Source: Terriglobales bacterium
GTDB taxonomy: Bacteria > Acidobacteriota > Terriglobia > Terriglobales > Acidobacteriaceae
Length of the DNA stretch: 64,000 nucleotides
Assembly (NCBI GenBank): GCA_025934735.1
Contig: JAICWP010000001.1
Location: 248,001 to 312,000, forward strand
Reading direction: 5' to 3'
Position 1 is the stretch's first letter; the number at the start of each line of letters is the position of its first letter. The notes below the pieces were generated by a model. The model saw nothing but the letters and a program-made list of their open reading frames with translations, had not been told where the DNA came from and did not search any database. Made by a program: the position numbers and the translations under genes. Of the stretch, positions 39,740 to 48,180 are shown one piece after another.

Positions 39740-40006
39740 TTAAGCGGCCCGCCTCGCGTCCGACCCATGTTGTTTCACCATCTTGTTGTAGTTGCCCATG
39801 ATCAGGAATGGTGCCGCCCACTGACCCACAAAAAGCGCCCAATCATCTTTCCCCATGATTTTCAGAATAGCGGAGACCGCCATCGATCCGATGGCAAGTC
39901 CCAGAAAGGTCGTCGAAGGAAGCTGTGACGTATGCTTCTCTATTGCTCCGGTAAAACGGTCCTCGGTAGACTCCCCCCGAGACACTTTGGTGTTGTACCC
40001 GCCCAT
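39740..40006 (-). CDS. Small membrane protein of unknown function
   Basis: 88 residues from the ATG at 40004-40006, with AGGAGAAATGA directly upstream; an ATG at 40024 is an alternative but precedes that site. A polar N-terminus (MGGYNTKVSRGESTEDRFTG) is followed by two hydrophobic segments, TFLGLAIGSMAVSAILKIMG and WALFVGQWAAPFLIMGNYN, and a short basic tail. I recall similar two-helix proteins with EDRFT...IPSTAFLGLAVGSM patterns in soil bacteria, without known function. It appears intact, in contrast with the neighbouring decayed genes. Confidence 0.7.
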   Translation of the reverse strand: MGGYNTKVSRGESTEDRFTGAIEKHTSQLPSTTFLGLAIGSMAVSAILKIMGKDDWALFVGQWAAPFLIMGNYNKMVKQHGSDARRAA

Positions 40007-40187
40007 TTCATTTCTCCTGTTCATAACACTCCGTTACCATCGCGGTGTGTCTGCTATTGGATGCGTTAGTTGTTTCCGGGTTGGCGATTGCCTCTGGCTA
40101 GATGATCAGGACAGAGCGACAGAGACTTACACGAGAATTCTGTCGCGTCTAACTGGCCGGTCGAGCTGGGCCACTGCTCCCGGCGGT

Positions 40188-40559
40188 TCAGCGACGCGCG
40201 CCCGGCTTCTCTCCTGTGTTGTTGATGCTGAAGAAAGCAACGCGAAAGGCGCCATCTATTTCGGCTACGAACATCTCGGCCCCCCAGTGGGTCGCCTCAG
40301 GCTGAGCCATACCGACACCGTGCTGCTGCGCGACAGCAAACGCTGCGGAGATGCTATCAACCTCGCATATTAGATCAGCGTTGACCGTAGGTTGTCCAAC
40401 AACCAGTTCAATACAACCTTGGGGGACCAGGAAAGGCAATCCTGTGCTGCGGTCATCTGACCAACCTTCACCTACCGTGAAGCCCAGCTCACGAAGAAAA
40501 CTCTTAGCTTTGTCAAGCGTGCACTGATCAACAATTCGAGGCACAACAATGGATTTCAT
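40188..40559 (-). CDS. VOC (glyoxalase/bleomycin-resistance-like) family protein
   Basis: 123 residues from the ATG at 40557-40559 (MKSIVVPRIVDQCTLDKAKS); earlier starts extend into unlikely sequence. The layout resembles one vicinal-oxygen-chelate module: an alpha/beta unit (KAKSFLRELGFTVGEGW), strands (GLPFLVPQGCIELVVGQPT), and a second unit DSISAAFAVAQQHGVGMAQP then ATHWGAEMFVAEIDGAFRVA followed by FFS. The final Glu metal ligand typical of enzymatic VOC proteins is not clear, so it may bind rather than convert a ligand. No operon partner. Confidence 0.6.
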   Translation of the reverse strand: MKSIVVPRIVDQCTLDKAKSFLRELGFTVGEGWSDDRSTGLPFLVPQGCIELVVGQPTVNADLICEVDSISAAFAVAQQHGVGMAQPEATHWGAEMFVAEIDGAFRVAFFSINNTGEKPGARR

Positions 40560-40760
40560 CAATTTGCACCCGCCATCATGCGGTGCTCGCTGCCTCGTGA
40601 ATAATCCTTTCGATGCGCGAGTCCACCCCATAGTTGTCGATGACAGCCCGCGTGCTGAGGAGCAGTCCTGTGCTCGATTTTTTCAACTATGCATACGTAC
40701 CTCCTCGTTAGGCGCCTTTGTAATGGCAACTGAGAAGGACGCAGAGGCAGCACCGAAAAT

Positions 40761-40991
40761 TTATGCCGCCTCACTGCGGGGAGCTGTTTCTGCTTTGCGC
40801 CGCAGGGTGCCCTTGCGATTAGTCGCAGAACGAAGGAACAGAACGGCTGCCGAGATCAGCAGCAGGTAGGTGATTCGTCCGCCGCCCCAATGCGCGGCAT
40901 AGGCAACGACCCAAAGAGCCCCCAGGACAATGAAAACCGCCCACATCACCTGGGCAGCACAGGAACGACTGGATTCGGAACTATTCTTCAT
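40761..40991 (-). CDS. Small lmo0937-like membrane protein
   Basis: 76 residues from the ATG at 40989-40991, or 61 from the ATG at 40944-40946 (MWAVFIVLGALWVVAYAAHW), which resembles the usual family start and has AGGTG close upstream. Two hydrophobic segments (FIVLGALWVVAYA and ITYLLLISAAVLFLRSA) with a basic C-terminus match the lmo0937/DUF5670-type peptides, often found near stress genes. Function unknown. Third small intact gene in the decaying zone. Confidence 0.55.
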   Translation of the reverse strand: MKNSSESSRSCAAQVMWAVFIVLGALWVVAYAAHWGGGRITYLLLISAAVLFLRSATNRKGTLRRKAETAPRSEAA

Positions 40992-41238
40992 GCAGATCGC
41001 CGGGCCCTCTCCACTCTCTCAAACCGGACAGCTGGACAAGAAGCATTTAGCTGGCCACTCGGCGTCGCCTACAGGTGTGAAATGCTTTCGGGAAAGACCC
41101 GGCGTGCGGGCGACGTGCGGGGCTAACGGGGTGCGAGGGTTTGCATCAGCGGCACAATAGTAGGCACGAAGGGAACCCGCCGCGAGCACTGCCAGGAGCG
41201 GAGTTCCGGCTAGAGCGCGGAACGCGGTCAAGCCAGCC

Positions 41239-42843
41239 TTATCTGCCCTGAGGCGGATTCGTAGGGGTAGCTGGCGCCTCGCCGGCAGCGGGAGCGGTGC
41301 GCAATTCGTAAAGATAGGCGGCAGCACCGTATTCCAGGTGCGCATCCTTTCGTACGCCCATGCCGTCGAGGATGTGCAGGGCGTAGGCAGGTTCGTCCAC
41401 GCCGTTGCTTGACCAGTTATGGGCAAAGATGACCCACACTCGCCGTCCGCGCAGGTGGGAAAAGTCCTCCTGAAAGATATCCCAGTTCTTGCCGCGCGCG
41501 GGCCGGCGGAACGCGCCGCCCAGGACTACGTTTTCGCCCTTCAAACCATAGGCTTCGGCGTAGTACTGATACATCGTCCGCGCGTAGTAGTAGATGTACC
41601 AGGTATCGCCGGGCTGCTGATGCTGGTGAACGTACTGCAGCACGGGCCGCAATTCTTCTGCCGGCATGTGGTGCCGGACGACCCCAGCGGTAGTGACCAC
41701 GGGCTGAAAGAACAGCAGCAGCAATAAAGCCGCCGGCACGGCGCGGGAGCGGGCGGTCTGGCAAATTTCTTCGACGCCGGCGCCGGTCAGCAAAAACAGC
41801 GCGGGCGAGAAGAACAGAAAAAATCTTCCCGGCAAAGGATAGAGGTGCCGGCTGGAGGCGGCCAAGGCCAACAACAATGGCAGCACCAGGAAACAGCAAC
41901 CGGCACCATCTTTTCTCCAGAAGTGGAGCGCACCAAGGAAGGCGGCAAACAGGGTTACCCCCAGCAGCGGGGTTACCGCGGTCTGCTGCAGGCCAAGGAC
42001 GCTCTGCAGAGCCATATCCAGGGTAGAAAGCCGGATGGGGAAGGTGAAGAACGGATAGGCGTGAGGAAGGCCCACGTTCTGGCTGCTGCTGCGCAGAGTC
42101 AGCCAGTAATCCACGGCAAAGCTCGCGGCCCATGCGGTAAACACCGGGGCGAAACGCGCCATGCGCGACCAATCGCGATCCATCAGGCTGGCCACAAACA
42201 CGGCAGCCGCAAAGCCGCAGGCAACGAACACGACGGGATGGGAAAACCAGAACAAGGCCGCGCCGGCCAGCGCCAAAAGGGAAAGCTTCAGGGCGGAGGG
42301 ACGGCCGCCCAAGGCCCAGAATCCGAGCAGCCAAAGCAGGGCGCAAGAAGCGGGGTCGCTGCCGTAGGGCTTAAGTTCCGAGGAGTAATAAATAAGCGGA
42401 GGCGAAAGAGCAAACAGGGCAACAGCCACCAGGGCGGCGCGCGGCGCCAGTAAGCGTCGGGCGAGCAGGGCCACCAGCACCATCGCCAGCGTGCCGCCGG
42501 CAATGGCCACTAAGCGCAAAGAGAGCTCACGCGGGCCAAAAAGCAAGCTGCAGGACTTTTCCCCGAACAGCCACGCCAGGGGAGCGACCAGTTGGTAATC
42601 CAGGGGTTTGGTGAGCTGGGCAAAAGTGCGATGGAGCAGGTTAAGCGCCATCAGCGACTCATCCAGCCACAGAGAGCGGTTGAAAAAATACTGCTCCAGG
42701 CGCAGAGCCGCTCCTGCCGCGGTCATGATCCACAGCCAGCGAGCGTAGCCAATTCCGAGCCAGCCTGCGGGTTGCTCGGCGCCGGCGGGAGTAGAGGCGG
42801 GAGTCTGGGTCAGAGCGGAAGCGGAGGAGGTTTCTACCGGCAT
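41239..42843 (-). CDS. GT39-like polytopic glycosyltransferase
   Basis: 534 residues from the ATG at 42841-42843. About 11 hydrophobic segments; the first periplasmic loop carries the acidic pair in NRSLWLDESLMALNLLH, and LIYYSSELKPYGSDPASCALL is the type of loop seen in PMT/GT39 and related polyprenyl-phosphate-sugar enzymes. The soluble C-terminal 150 residues (from GDTWYIYYYARTMYQYYAEA) would face the periplasm. Acceptor and donor unknown. It lies 20 bp after the small gene at 42864-43487 on the same strand, and probably shares its promoter. It is not closely similar to the GT39 gene at 10.8 kb beyond the general topology. Confidence 0.75.
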   Translation of the reverse strand: MPVETSSASALTQTPASTPAGAEQPAGWLGIGYARWLWIMTAAGAALRLEQYFFNRSLWLDESLMALNLLHRTFAQLTKPLDYQLVAPLAWLFGEKSCSLLFGPRELSLRLVAIAGGTLAMVLVALLARRLLAPRAALVAVALFALSPPLIYYSSELKPYGSDPASCALLWLLGFWALGGRPSALKLSLLALAGAALFWFSHPVVFVACGFAAAVFVASLMDRDWSRMARFAPVFTAWAASFAVDYWLTLRSSSQNVGLPHAYPFFTFPIRLSTLDMALQSVLGLQQTAVTPLLGVTLFAAFLGALHFWRKDGAGCCFLVLPLLLALAASSRHLYPLPGRFFLFFSPALFLLTGAGVEEICQTARSRAVPAALLLLLFFQPVVTTAGVVRHHMPAEELRPVLQYVHQHQQPGDTWYIYYYARTMYQYYAEAYGLKGENVVLGGAFRRPARGKNWDIFQEDFSHLRGRRVWVIFAHNWSSNGVDEPAYALHILDGMGVRKDAHLEYGAAAYLYELRTAPAAGEAPATPTNPPQGR

Positions 42844-42863
42844 GTTTTAGCTGGTGAACAGGC

Positions 42864-43487
42864 TCAGCCGCCGCGCTTCTTCCAGAACCGCAGCCGGTGC
42901 CATCCTGGAGGCTTGCTGGATTTGCTCTGGGCCGTGGCCGGCGCGGGAGGGGCCTCCGTGATTCCAAACCTTTGTCGTAAGGCGGCAAGTTCCAGGGAGT
43001 GGCGCTGACGCTCACGGGTTTCCATCTGCAGGCGCTGGCGCTCATGAGCCTGCTGTCGGGCGGCCAGGCCCAGCAAGTCAGCCACCCACGGCCCATCACA
43101 GAACACTTCCACGCTGCGCGCCACCCATTCGGGTTTGCCCTCTCCTTCATCCGTGCAGGAAGCACCCACCGTGAGCACGATCTGATTGCCGCAACGAATT
43201 TCCAACTGGCCTGTTCTCACCTCCTCTTCGATTTCGTAAATGAAGGTGGTCTTAGTGCCGAAGGTGAATACGTATTCCGCCTGCTCGGTGCATAACAGGG
43301 TGGAGTGATAGCCCAGCTCCCGGACCTCCTTCACGTCGGGATGGATGTAGTGCGGACAAATGGATTTCCAGTTGGGAAAGCTGCGTACGCTGTCGAGATA
43401 CAGCGCCAGCATCTTCTCAGGGATTTCGCGGTCCCAGGGGGCGGAAGTATCCGGACGGGGATGGCCGAACTCAGACATCGGCGACAT
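42864..43487 (-). CDS. Conserved-looking protein of unknown function, operon partner of GT39
   Basis: 207 residues from the ATG at 43485-43487; another ATG lies at 43478, and the longer frame to 43931 is unconvincing. Soluble, mixed alpha/beta in the first 140 residues (EMFVF-like strands TEQAEYVFTFGTKTTFIYEI, GQLEIRCGNQIVLTVGASCT), then a charged helix (RQQAHERQRLQMETRERQRH, coiled-coil-like) and a basic Pro/Ser-rich tail ending WHRLRFWKKRGG. No family recognised. Translated just ahead of the glycosyltransferase gene. Confidence 0.6.
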   Translation of the reverse strand: MSPMSEFGHPRPDTSAPWDREIPEKMLALYLDSVRSFPNWKSICPHYIHPDVKEVRELGYHSTLLCTEQAEYVFTFGTKTTFIYEIEEEVRTGQLEIRCGNQIVLTVGASCTDEGEGKPEWVARSVEVFCDGPWVADLLGLAARQQAHERQRLQMETRERQRHSLELAALRQRFGITEAPPAPATAQSKSSKPPGWHRLRFWKKRGG

Positions 43488-44018
43488 AACGAGGGGCGCC
43501 GCGACGGCAAGCCAGAGTCCTAACCTAACCCTCCGGGAGGCGATGGTCAACTCCCTCGCCAATACGGAAGCGACGAAACCACCGGATATATGGACGTGAG
43601 CGTATCCGATTCGAGCAATCTGACCAGCTTTAACACTCTCCGCGCCACCACCAACTCCATGCCGCCGCCGTTTGTGAAAGAACAAGCCTTCGGCGGGACT
43701 CCGGCTACCCCTGTGCCAGGACACAAGAATACCTGGCGATTGTGGCATTGTCGTCAATGGCGGAAAGGCCTGCGTAATCGCCCATGAATAAGCCGCTGAA
43801 CTCAGTTGGCGGCGGTAGCGGGGAATGACCAGGAGATATACACGACCACAGTGCTGCTTCCGTAAGTTGCTAATGTCCTGTGCGTGGATTGCCGCTCGCG
43901 GCATCCACGTCAGGGTCCATTGGAAACGCATGCGGGACGCTCAGGGGGCACTAGCTCCCGTGCCTATCTGGGCGCCAGCACCGGCAACCTGGCATGAGAT
44001 AATCGCTTACGTCGCAAT
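43488..44018. other. Intergenic region upstream of tRNA-Arg
   Basis: 531 bp between a divergent protein gene and the tRNA. Only short, compositionally poor frames are present. Apart from the extended -10 element near 43995 I see no structured element. Confidence 0.55.
43995..44003 (+). promoter_or_regulatory. Extended -10 promoter for tRNA-Arg
   Basis: TGAGATAAT: a TGN motif followed by GATAAT (5 of 6 matches to TATAAT), 15 bp before the mature tRNA 5' end. No good -35 hexamer is visible, as expected for an extended -10 promoter. Confidence 0.5.
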
Positions 44019-44095
44019 GGCCCCGTAGCTCAGATGGATAGAGCAGCGGTTTCCTAAACCGTTGGTCGGGTGTTCGAGTCACCCCGGGGCTACCA
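44019..44095 (+). tRNA. tRNA-Arg (anticodon CCT)
   Basis: 77 nt including an encoded CCA. Acceptor GGCCCCG (44019-44025) pairs with CGGGGCT before A-CCA; D-arm GCTCAGATGGATAGAGC; anticodon stem GCGGT/ACCGT with loop TTCCTAA (CCT at 44053-44055); T-arm GGGTG-TTCGAGT-CACCC. Reads the codon AGG. No repeated 3' half was noticed nearby, so there is no sign of integration here. Confidence 0.95.
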
Positions 44096-44279
44096 TGTGC
44101 CTTTCGGCGATGCGCCGCGCGCACTGTTCCGGTTCCTTCTAGTACAGCGGAGAAGATCAAGTACATCCTAGCTAGCTGAAGGGCTCGCCGTCGCCTCCTG
44201 TGGCGCAGGCTCGCGGGCGAGCGCCAGCGCCACAACAGGGTCTCAACTCCCCGATCGTGATTATTTTTGGAAATTAGCC

Positions 44280-44300
44280 GGCGCCGGATAACCCGGCGCC
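44280..44300 (-). terminator. Hairpin after the PEP-CTERM gene, possible terminator
   Basis: Perfect stem GGCGCCGG/CCGGCGCC with a 5-nt loop, 20 bp past the PEP-CTERM stop codon on the minus strand. The following bases are only moderately T-rich on that strand, so intrinsic termination is plausible but not certain. Confidence 0.6.
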
Positions 44301-44319
44301 AGCAGGGGAGGGATGATGC

Positions 44320-44952
44320 TTAGTGGGCGTGCGCCAGCTTGTGCCGACGCCATCCCAAGCTCAGCCCGAACAGGCCGGTGAACAGCAGGACCAGCGAGGA
44401 GGGCTCCGGAACATTAAAGCTGGTGCTGGCAATCGTGGCCAGATCATGATTGTTTTCAAACCCGAAATACAGAATGTTGAAATCGGGGTCGGTGTTGGTG
44501 CTGGAAAAGGCGACAACACTGGCAGGGGTCTCAAATACAAACGGTATGCCCAAGCCGGGGAAGAACAGCGCATTGCCGGGGTCAGTGCCGCAACCGGCTT
44601 CGGGATTGATTTCGTTCTGACAGGTCATCCCGCCGGCGGCCTCAAATTGCGCGGGAGTAGCAGCAAAAAGTTGGCTGACGTTATTGATGATTTGCCCGCT
44701 CTGGTTCTCGAAGTTGCATTGCGAGCTGTCGCCGCTCAGGTCGGGCATGCAGAAACCGGCAGTAAACGGATTGAAGGAGCCAACCGGGTTGCCGTTGAAG
44801 GTGAGGGTCAACCCCGGTCCGATAATGGCGTAGTTGGCGTAATCGGCGCCGCTGCGAATGATTCCGCCCGGGTCGGCGATGGTGCCGGCCAGTGCAGACG
44901 CCGAGAGCAGCAAAACGACAGCGGCAATCACGATTCCGTTCCGACGCATCAT
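44320..44952 (-). CDS. PEP-CTERM sorting-domain secreted protein
   Basis: 210 residues from the ATG at 44950-44952 behind AGAGGAGG. Signal peptide IVIAAVVLLLSASALAG. The mature part is Asn/Gly-rich with five cysteines (GFCMPDLSGDSSQCNF, MTCQNEINPEAGCGTD), and reads as an extracellular beta-rich protein. The C-terminus carries the sorting signal: VPEPSSLVLLF, a hydrophobic helix to GLSLGW, and basic RRHKLAHAH. Exosortase processes such proteins for attachment in an exopolysaccharide-rich surface; no exosortase gene is in the window. It is followed by a hairpin and stands alone. Confidence 0.88.
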   Translation of the reverse strand: MMRRNGIVIAAVVLLLSASALAGTIADPGGIIRSGADYANYAIIGPGLTLTFNGNPVGSFNPFTAGFCMPDLSGDSSQCNFENQSGQIINNVSQLFAATPAQFEAAGGMTCQNEINPEAGCGTDPGNALFFPGLGIPFVFETPASVVAFSSTNTDPDFNILYFGFENNHDLATIASTSFNVPEPSSLVLLFTGLFGLSLGWRRHKLAHAH

Positions 44953-45191
44953 GGAGAGTCCTCCTCTGGGGGGCGGAAACGGTTAACTTGCACTCAGGTC
45001 GCCGGATGGGGCCCAGTCCGCTATTTTTTTCCGCCTGACCGCTTAACCACTTGCGGCGCTAAGACCAGGAAATACACAGGGGTGGCGGCGCAGAGTGCAA
45101 AATCTTGCCGCAATGTGTATGTTCGCTGCAGCATTCCTCAGCAACCGGGAAGGCGCTATTCGCCCGGCGAGCCTGCTAACAGGGGCAAGCG

Positions 45192-48032
45192 CTAGTTGGC
45201 CCTGCTGCCGAACGAGCGCATCATGGCGGCAAATTCCGGGAGTGCCTGCAGGTCCTTGAGTTCAGGATCACTCTGCGCCTCCTGGGCAGGATAGCCCTGC
45301 TGCAAAGCCTGATGAAGAGCTTTCAGCGCCTCGTTCTTTCGCCCTGCCATGCATTCCACCACCGCCTGAAAGTAGATGAGGGATACGTCAGTGGGATCCA
45401 TGGCGCGCGCTCGGCGAATGAAATCCAGTCCGCGCTGGGGGTCGCCTTTCTTGGCGAAGTATTGTCCCAGATACCCCATGGCATCGGCGTCACGAGGGTT
45501 GATGGACAGTTGCTTGTAGGCGAGGGCAATGGCCTTGTCATACGTGGCCAGGGCCTGCGGGCGCCGCCCCGCCCAGCGGTAGCCGTCCGCCAGATTGCCC
45601 ATCACCATGTGCTCGTTGGGATTCATGGCCGCCGCTTTCTCGAACATCTTGACGGCGTCGTCATAGCGCTTCAGGAAAAAGTACGCCGTACCCAGATTGG
45701 AGTAAGTAGCGTAGTAGGGCTGGAGCTGCAGGGCTTTTTCGAAATTAGGAATGCAATCGTTCCAGCGCTCCATGCGCATGAGGACTACACCCAGATTGTC
45801 ATAGCCGGCGGCATTGTCCGGCTCGAGTTCAATCACTTTCTTAAATCCGGCGACCGCCTCTTCATTTTGCCCGAAGCTGTAATACGCCCCAGCCAGCGCG
45901 TTGTAATTCTCCCAATAGTAAGGATTGAGTTCGATCGCCTTCTTGTAGGCCTCGATGGCTTCCGGCTTTCGCCCGATCATGGCGTAAACCACGCCCAGGC
46001 GGCGGTAGCCCTCGTCGGACTTGGGGGCAAGTTCCAGAGCGCGCTTCAGTTCGCTGATGGCCTCGGCGGTCTTTCCTGTATCGGTATAAACGCTGCCCAG
46101 AGAAAAGTGGACTTCCGGGAGCTTGGTGTTCATCTGGTCGGCTTGCTGCGCGGCGCGCAGAGCCTTGTCGGACCAGAAACTATCCTTGGTATGGCGATAC
46201 ATCGAGAGGCTGGCGTCGGCTACGCCGGCATAGGCAAGGGCAAAGCCAGAATCCTTGGCCAGCGCCTTCTGGTAGAGATCCAGTGCCCCCTCCACCTTTT
46301 TCACGTCCTGCTCCTGGCGCATATCTTCCCGGCCCTTCAGGTACAAATCGTAGGCTTCCGCGTTTTCAGTGGGATGGGCGCTGAGGGCCGCCGCTTCCGA
46401 GTTATTGGGCTTCAGGGAGAGCGCAGCCACCAGCTGGGAATAAATATTGTCTTCCAGGGTCAGCAGATCCTGAGGGACCCCGGAGAATTCGCTGGTCCAC
46501 ACGCGGCGTCCATCAGCCACGTCGTCTAAGCTGATGGTGATGCGCATTTTGGCTGCGCTGCCCTGAACCGTTCCCTGGGCGATGAGGTTCACTCCCAAAC
46601 GGCGAGCGATTTTCTCCAAGGGCTCATCGGGATTGATGGTCTGTACCGCACTCGGGGAAGCGAGGTGGACTTCCTTCATTTGGAAAAGTTTGGCGGCCGT
46701 GGCCTCCACCAGGCCATCGCTGACGTAGCCGAGTGCATTCTTGTCGCCTATAACACGAAACGGAAGCAGGGCCAGGTATTTGCCCTGACTTAGCGGGGGA
46801 ATACCGGTGCTGGGCTGGGCGGACGCGGGGCGGCGGCCCAGTAGCAGATGGCGGATCGTGGGCACCGACAAAACCGTCAGCACAGCGAGCAGGAGGGTTC
46901 CAGCCACGCTCAGGTACCAGATTTTCCTGTTTGAGCTCGGGATGGCGGCAGCGGGGAGCTGCTGCGACCGAGGCGGGCGCGAAGGTTGGGCAGCCTGCAG
47001 ATCGTCCAGGATCTCGCGCGCGCTCTGGTATCGTTGCGCGGGATCGGTTTCCAGGCAGCGCAAGATTATTTCCGCCAGATAGCCCGGCAAATCAGGATTG
47101 TGCTCCCGGGGATCCGAGGGTTTCTCGTGCACCCTGAGATACATGGTCTGCAGGGTCGACTCCGCCTTGAACGGAATTTCTCCGGTGACCATTTCGTAGA
47201 GAATTAGTCCCAGGGAGTAAAGATCGCTGCGGTGGTCCAGAGGAGCAGCTAATGCCTGTTCGGGCGACATGTAGCGCGGCGTGCCCAGGAATTGGCCGCT
47301 CAGGGTCACTTGGGTGGCGTCAGGCTCCAGCGACTTGGCCAATCCGAAATCGGAAACGTAGACTTGGCCCGTCTTATCCAGCAGGATGTTCTGCGGCTTC
47401 AGGTCGCGATGGACCACTCCTTCAGCGTGGGCGGCTTCCAGGGCGGAGCACAACTGCCTGGCGATGGCCAGGGCACGATCGAGAGGCAGCCGTCCCTCGC
47501 GCAGCAGCAGACGGTGCAGGTCTTCGCCCTCCACGTAGGCCATGGAGATGAACTTGGTCCCATTGGCTTCGCCCAAGTCGTGAATACGAAGGATGTTCTT
47601 ATGGGAAATCTTGCTGGCCAGCAGCAGTTCCTGACGAAAGCGCTGGGTGATGGTGGGATCGGAGCCAAGCTCAGGGCGAATGAGCTTGAGGGCGACGGTG
47701 CGATCCAGTTCCCGGTCATAGGCGCGGTAAACCGCCCCCATGCCGCCTTCGCCCAGCAGAGCCTCGACCTGGTAGCGGGGACCGAAGTCCACCAGTTTGC
47801 CTTCACCGCTGGGCGTACTGGGAGACGGAGTAGCAGGAGCGGCGGGCGGCGGGGTGGTAGCGAAGCCTACAGCAGTTGCAGCCTGGGACAGCATCGGTTG
47901 CTTCTGTCCTCCGGCTGGACTTTCATGGCGAGCAGGCGGGGGTTGGGCGGGAGCGGCCGACAGCGGCGAGCCGCAGGCGGCGCAGCGGGAGACCCCGCTC
48001 GGGTTCTGCGCCAAACAGACCGGACAAATCAT
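45192..48032 (-). CDS. Zinc-ribbon Ser/Thr protein kinase with TolB-like and TPR domains
   Basis: 946 residues from the ATG at 48030-48032. N-terminal zinc ribbon (Cys 3, 6, 17 and 20 in MICPVC and CAAC). PknB-type kinase at about 87-345: Gly loop GEGGMGAVY, Lys 116 in ALKLI, HRDLKPQN at 208-215, DFG 228-230, SPEQA activation segment. A transmembrane helix (371-392) leads to a periplasmic part: a TolB-amino-terminus-like region (YLALLPFRVIGD, YVSDGLVEATAAKL, LGVNLIAQGTVQ), then about ten TPR units to the end. It probably senses envelope or peptide cues and phosphorylates cytoplasmic targets. This architecture is frequent in acidobacteria. All catalytic residues are present. Confidence 0.93.
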   Translation of the reverse strand: MICPVCLAQNPSGVSRCAACGSPLSAAPAQPPPARHESPAGGQKQPMLSQAATAVGFATTPPPAAPATPSPSTPSGEGKLVDFGPRYQVEALLGEGGMGAVYRAYDRELDRTVALKLIRPELGSDPTITQRFRQELLLASKISHKNILRIHDLGEANGTKFISMAYVEGEDLHRLLLREGRLPLDRALAIARQLCSALEAAHAEGVVHRDLKPQNILLDKTGQVYVSDFGLAKSLEPDATQVTLSGQFLGTPRYMSPEQALAAPLDHRSDLYSLGLILYEMVTGEIPFKAESTLQTMYLRVHEKPSDPREHNPDLPGYLAEIILRCLETDPAQRYQSAREILDDLQAAQPSRPPRSQQLPAAAIPSSNRKIWYLSVAGTLLLAVLTVLSVPTIRHLLLGRRPASAQPSTGIPPLSQGKYLALLPFRVIGDKNALGYVSDGLVEATAAKLFQMKEVHLASPSAVQTINPDEPLEKIARRLGVNLIAQGTVQGSAAKMRITISLDDVADGRRVWTSEFSGVPQDLLTLEDNIYSQLVAALSLKPNNSEAAALSAHPTENAEAYDLYLKGREDMRQEQDVKKVEGALDLYQKALAKDSGFALAYAGVADASLSMYRHTKDSFWSDKALRAAQQADQMNTKLPEVHFSLGSVYTDTGKTAEAISELKRALELAPKSDEGYRRLGVVYAMIGRKPEAIEAYKKAIELNPYYWENYNALAGAYYSFGQNEEAVAGFKKVIELEPDNAAGYDNLGVVLMRMERWNDCIPNFEKALQLQPYYATYSNLGTAYFFLKRYDDAVKMFEKAAAMNPNEHMVMGNLADGYRWAGRRPQALATYDKAIALAYKQLSINPRDADAMGYLGQYFAKKGDPQRGLDFIRRARAMDPTDVSLIYFQAVVECMAGRKNEALKALHQALQQGYPAQEAQSDPELKDLQALPEFAAMMRSFGSRAN

Positions 48033-48180
48033 GGAACGGCCCCACCCTCCAGTTAGCCAGATTATCGGTCAGCTAAGGGTGCTTGGCAACAGAAGATGCC
48101 GCTGGACCCCTGCCAGCACTGATGTCAGGCGGTACACTGGTGGTCTTGGAAATCGCAGGCCAGCTCAGGCAAGGACGTAG

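Noticed and set aside
44019-44095. tRNA-Arg as an integration site for the decaying zone
   Set aside because: The tRNA is 2.8 kb from the zone, there is no integrase, and I found no duplicate of its 3' end.
45312-46529. 405-codon plus-strand frame
   Set aside because: Antisense to the TPR part of the kinase; its repeats mirror TPR codons.
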